NCBI GenBank assembly: GCA_027064265.1
Contig: JAMOQA010000558.1
Span: forward strand, 1-6,001
Direction: 5' to 3'
Source of the DNA: Acidobacteriota bacterium
GTDB taxonomy: Bacteria; Acidobacteriota; Polarisedimenticolia; J045
DNA: 6,001 nucleotides
This document shows, piece by piece, positions 5,016-6,001 of this stretch (its first letter is position 1; each line of letters opens with the position of its first letter). The notes under the pieces are model-generated. The model ran no database searches, was not told the DNA's origin, and was given only the letters and a program-made list of their open reading frames with translations. The translations under genes were made by a program, and so were the position numbers.

Positions 5016-6001
5016 ATGACACGCGTCGGCATCATCGGGGCGGGCGCGTGGGGGCGGAACCACGTCCGCACCTTCGCCGCCCTCGAGGAGGCGGACCTCG
5101 TCGCCCTGGCGGACAGCCGGCCCGACGTCCTTGCCGCTCACCGGCGCACCCTGCCGGGAGTGGAGGGGTACGCCGACGGACACGAGCTGCTCGCCCGGGC
5201 GGACGTCGAGGCGGTCGTGATCGCCACCCCCGCGCCCACCCACCATGCCCTCGCGCGCGCCGCCCTCGAGAGCGGGCGGCACGTGCTGGTCGAGAAACCC
5301 CTGGCGCTCTCGAGCGCCGACGCCGAGGACCTGGCCCGGCTCGCGGACGAGAAGGGCCTGGTCCTGATGGTGGGGCACCTCCTGCTCTACCACGCGGCCG
5401 TCGAGTACCTGAAGCGCCTGATCGACGAGGGCGAGCTGGGGGACCTGCTCTACGGCTACTGCCAGCGGCTCAACCTGGGCGTCGTCCGCCCGGACGAGAA
5501 CGCCCTCTGGTCGCTGGCGCCCCACGACTTCTCCGTGCTCGCGTGGCTGATGGGCGAGGAGATCGCCGACGTCAGCGCGCGCGGTGCGGACTACCTGCAG
5601 CCCGGCATCGAGGACGTGGTCTTCGCCGACCTCCGGTGGAAGAACGGCCGGATCGGCCACGTCCACGTCTCGTGGCTCGACCCCCACAAGATCCGGCGGA
5701 TCACCCTCGTGGGTTCCCGCAAGATGGTCGTCTTCGACGACATGGAGGCCCAGGAGAAGGTCCGCGTCTACGACAAGGGGGCCGAGCGCGTACCGGACGC
5801 CGTCGGCTGGGGGGAACACCTCGCGGTGCGGTCGGGAGACATCCTGATCCCGAAGGTGCCGCCGGTGGAACCCCTGCGAAACGAGGCCCGCCACTTCCTC
5901 GCCTGCGTGCGGGAGGGAACGCGGCCCCGGAGCGACGGCTGGAACGGCGTCGCCGTGGTGCGGATGCTCGAGGCCGCCCAGGCTTCCCTCCGGGCGGGCG
6001 G
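5016..6001 (+). CDS. Gfo/Idh/MocA-family NAD(P)-dependent sugar oxidoreductase, 3' end outside the window
   Basis: From the ATG at 5016, with AGGAG at 5004-5008, 328 residues are visible without a stop. The family is usually 330-370 residues, so little is missing. The N-terminal Rossmann fold has VGIIGAGAWGRNH (4-16, GxGxxG at 8-13), VVIATPAPTHH (67-77) and the EKP catalytic-lysine motif (93-95, K94). The C-terminal alpha/beta domain has the GELGDLLYGY type segment (139-148), then RLNLG..RPDENALWSLAPHD (151-171), whose H170/D171 sit where family members have active-site residues. The 'ENxLWxxAPHD' form is typical of sugar-nucleotide dehydrogenases in polysaccharide clusters, such as the WlbA/WbpB group, which oxidise C3 of UDP-GlcNAc-uronic acid. 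The substrate here is inferred from context only. Two hairpins precede it, so its expression may be uncoupled from the HTH gene. Confidence 0.9.
   Translation, partial: MTRVGIIGAGAWGRNHVRTFAALEEADLVALADSRPDVLAAHRRTLPGVEGYADGHELLARADVEAVVIATPAPTHHALARAALESGRHVLVEKPLALSSADAEDLARLADEKGLVLMVGHLLLYHAAVEYLKRLIDEGELGDLLYGYCQRLNLGVVRPDENALWSLAPHDFSVLAWLMGEEIADVSARGADYLQPGIEDVVFADLRWKNGRIGHVHVSWLDPHKIRRITLVGSRKMVVFDDMEAQEKVRVYDKGAERVPDAVGWGEHLAVRSGDILIPKVPPVEPLRNEARHFLACVREGTRPRSDGWNGVAVVRMLEAAQASLRAG

Noticed and set aside
1..6001. tRNA, rRNA, CRISPR array, insertion sequence
   Set aside because: No repeated spacer pattern, transposase motif, terminal repeats, or tRNA/rRNA signature was seen in any spacer, and the window is almost fully coding.

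Overview
The window is about 6 kb of very GC-rich bacterial DNA (third codon positions almost all G or C). It looks like part of a locus for export and assembly of a surface or extracellular polysaccharide. Nothing in it fixes the taxon. A high-GC Gram-negative-type bacterium is a reasonable guess from the wzc-type kinase next to a dehydratase and sugar oxidoreductase, but this is inference only.

Left block (1-3457, + strand): three tightly packed genes. First is the C-terminal part of a bacterial tyrosine kinase (BY-kinase) of the CpsD/Wzc type, ending in a tyrosine cluster. Next is a YvcK/CofD-family protein whose GTG start overlaps the kinase stop by 8 bases. Last is a membrane-anchored nucleotide-sugar dehydratase of the CapD/FlaA1/WbpM/PglF type, whose ATG overlaps the yvcK stop by 1 base. 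The overlaps suggest one operon with translational coupling.

Middle block (3384-4595, - strand): a PF14907-type (NTP_transf_5) nucleotidyltransferase-like gene. It converges on the dehydratase gene and overlaps its 3' end by 74 bases. Its GTG start is supported by a strong Shine-Dalgarno sequence.

Right block (4596-6001): a 113-base divergent intergenic region with a perfect 9-bp inverted repeat leads into a 69-codon excisionase/BldC-like helix-turn-helix gene. A 97-base spacer with two strong hairpins follows. Then comes a nearly complete Gfo/Idh/MocA sugar-nucleotide oxidoreductase that runs off the window.

Working model (inference): the dehydratase and the oxidoreductase modify UDP-GlcNAc-type precursors, and the BY-kinase controls polymerisation and export. 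YvcK, whose relatives bind UDP-GlcNAc, could link precursor supply to this machinery. The small HTH protein is a candidate local regulator. The most notable point is yvcK sitting between a BY-kinase and a dehydratase instead of in its usual whiA/rapZ neighbourhood.
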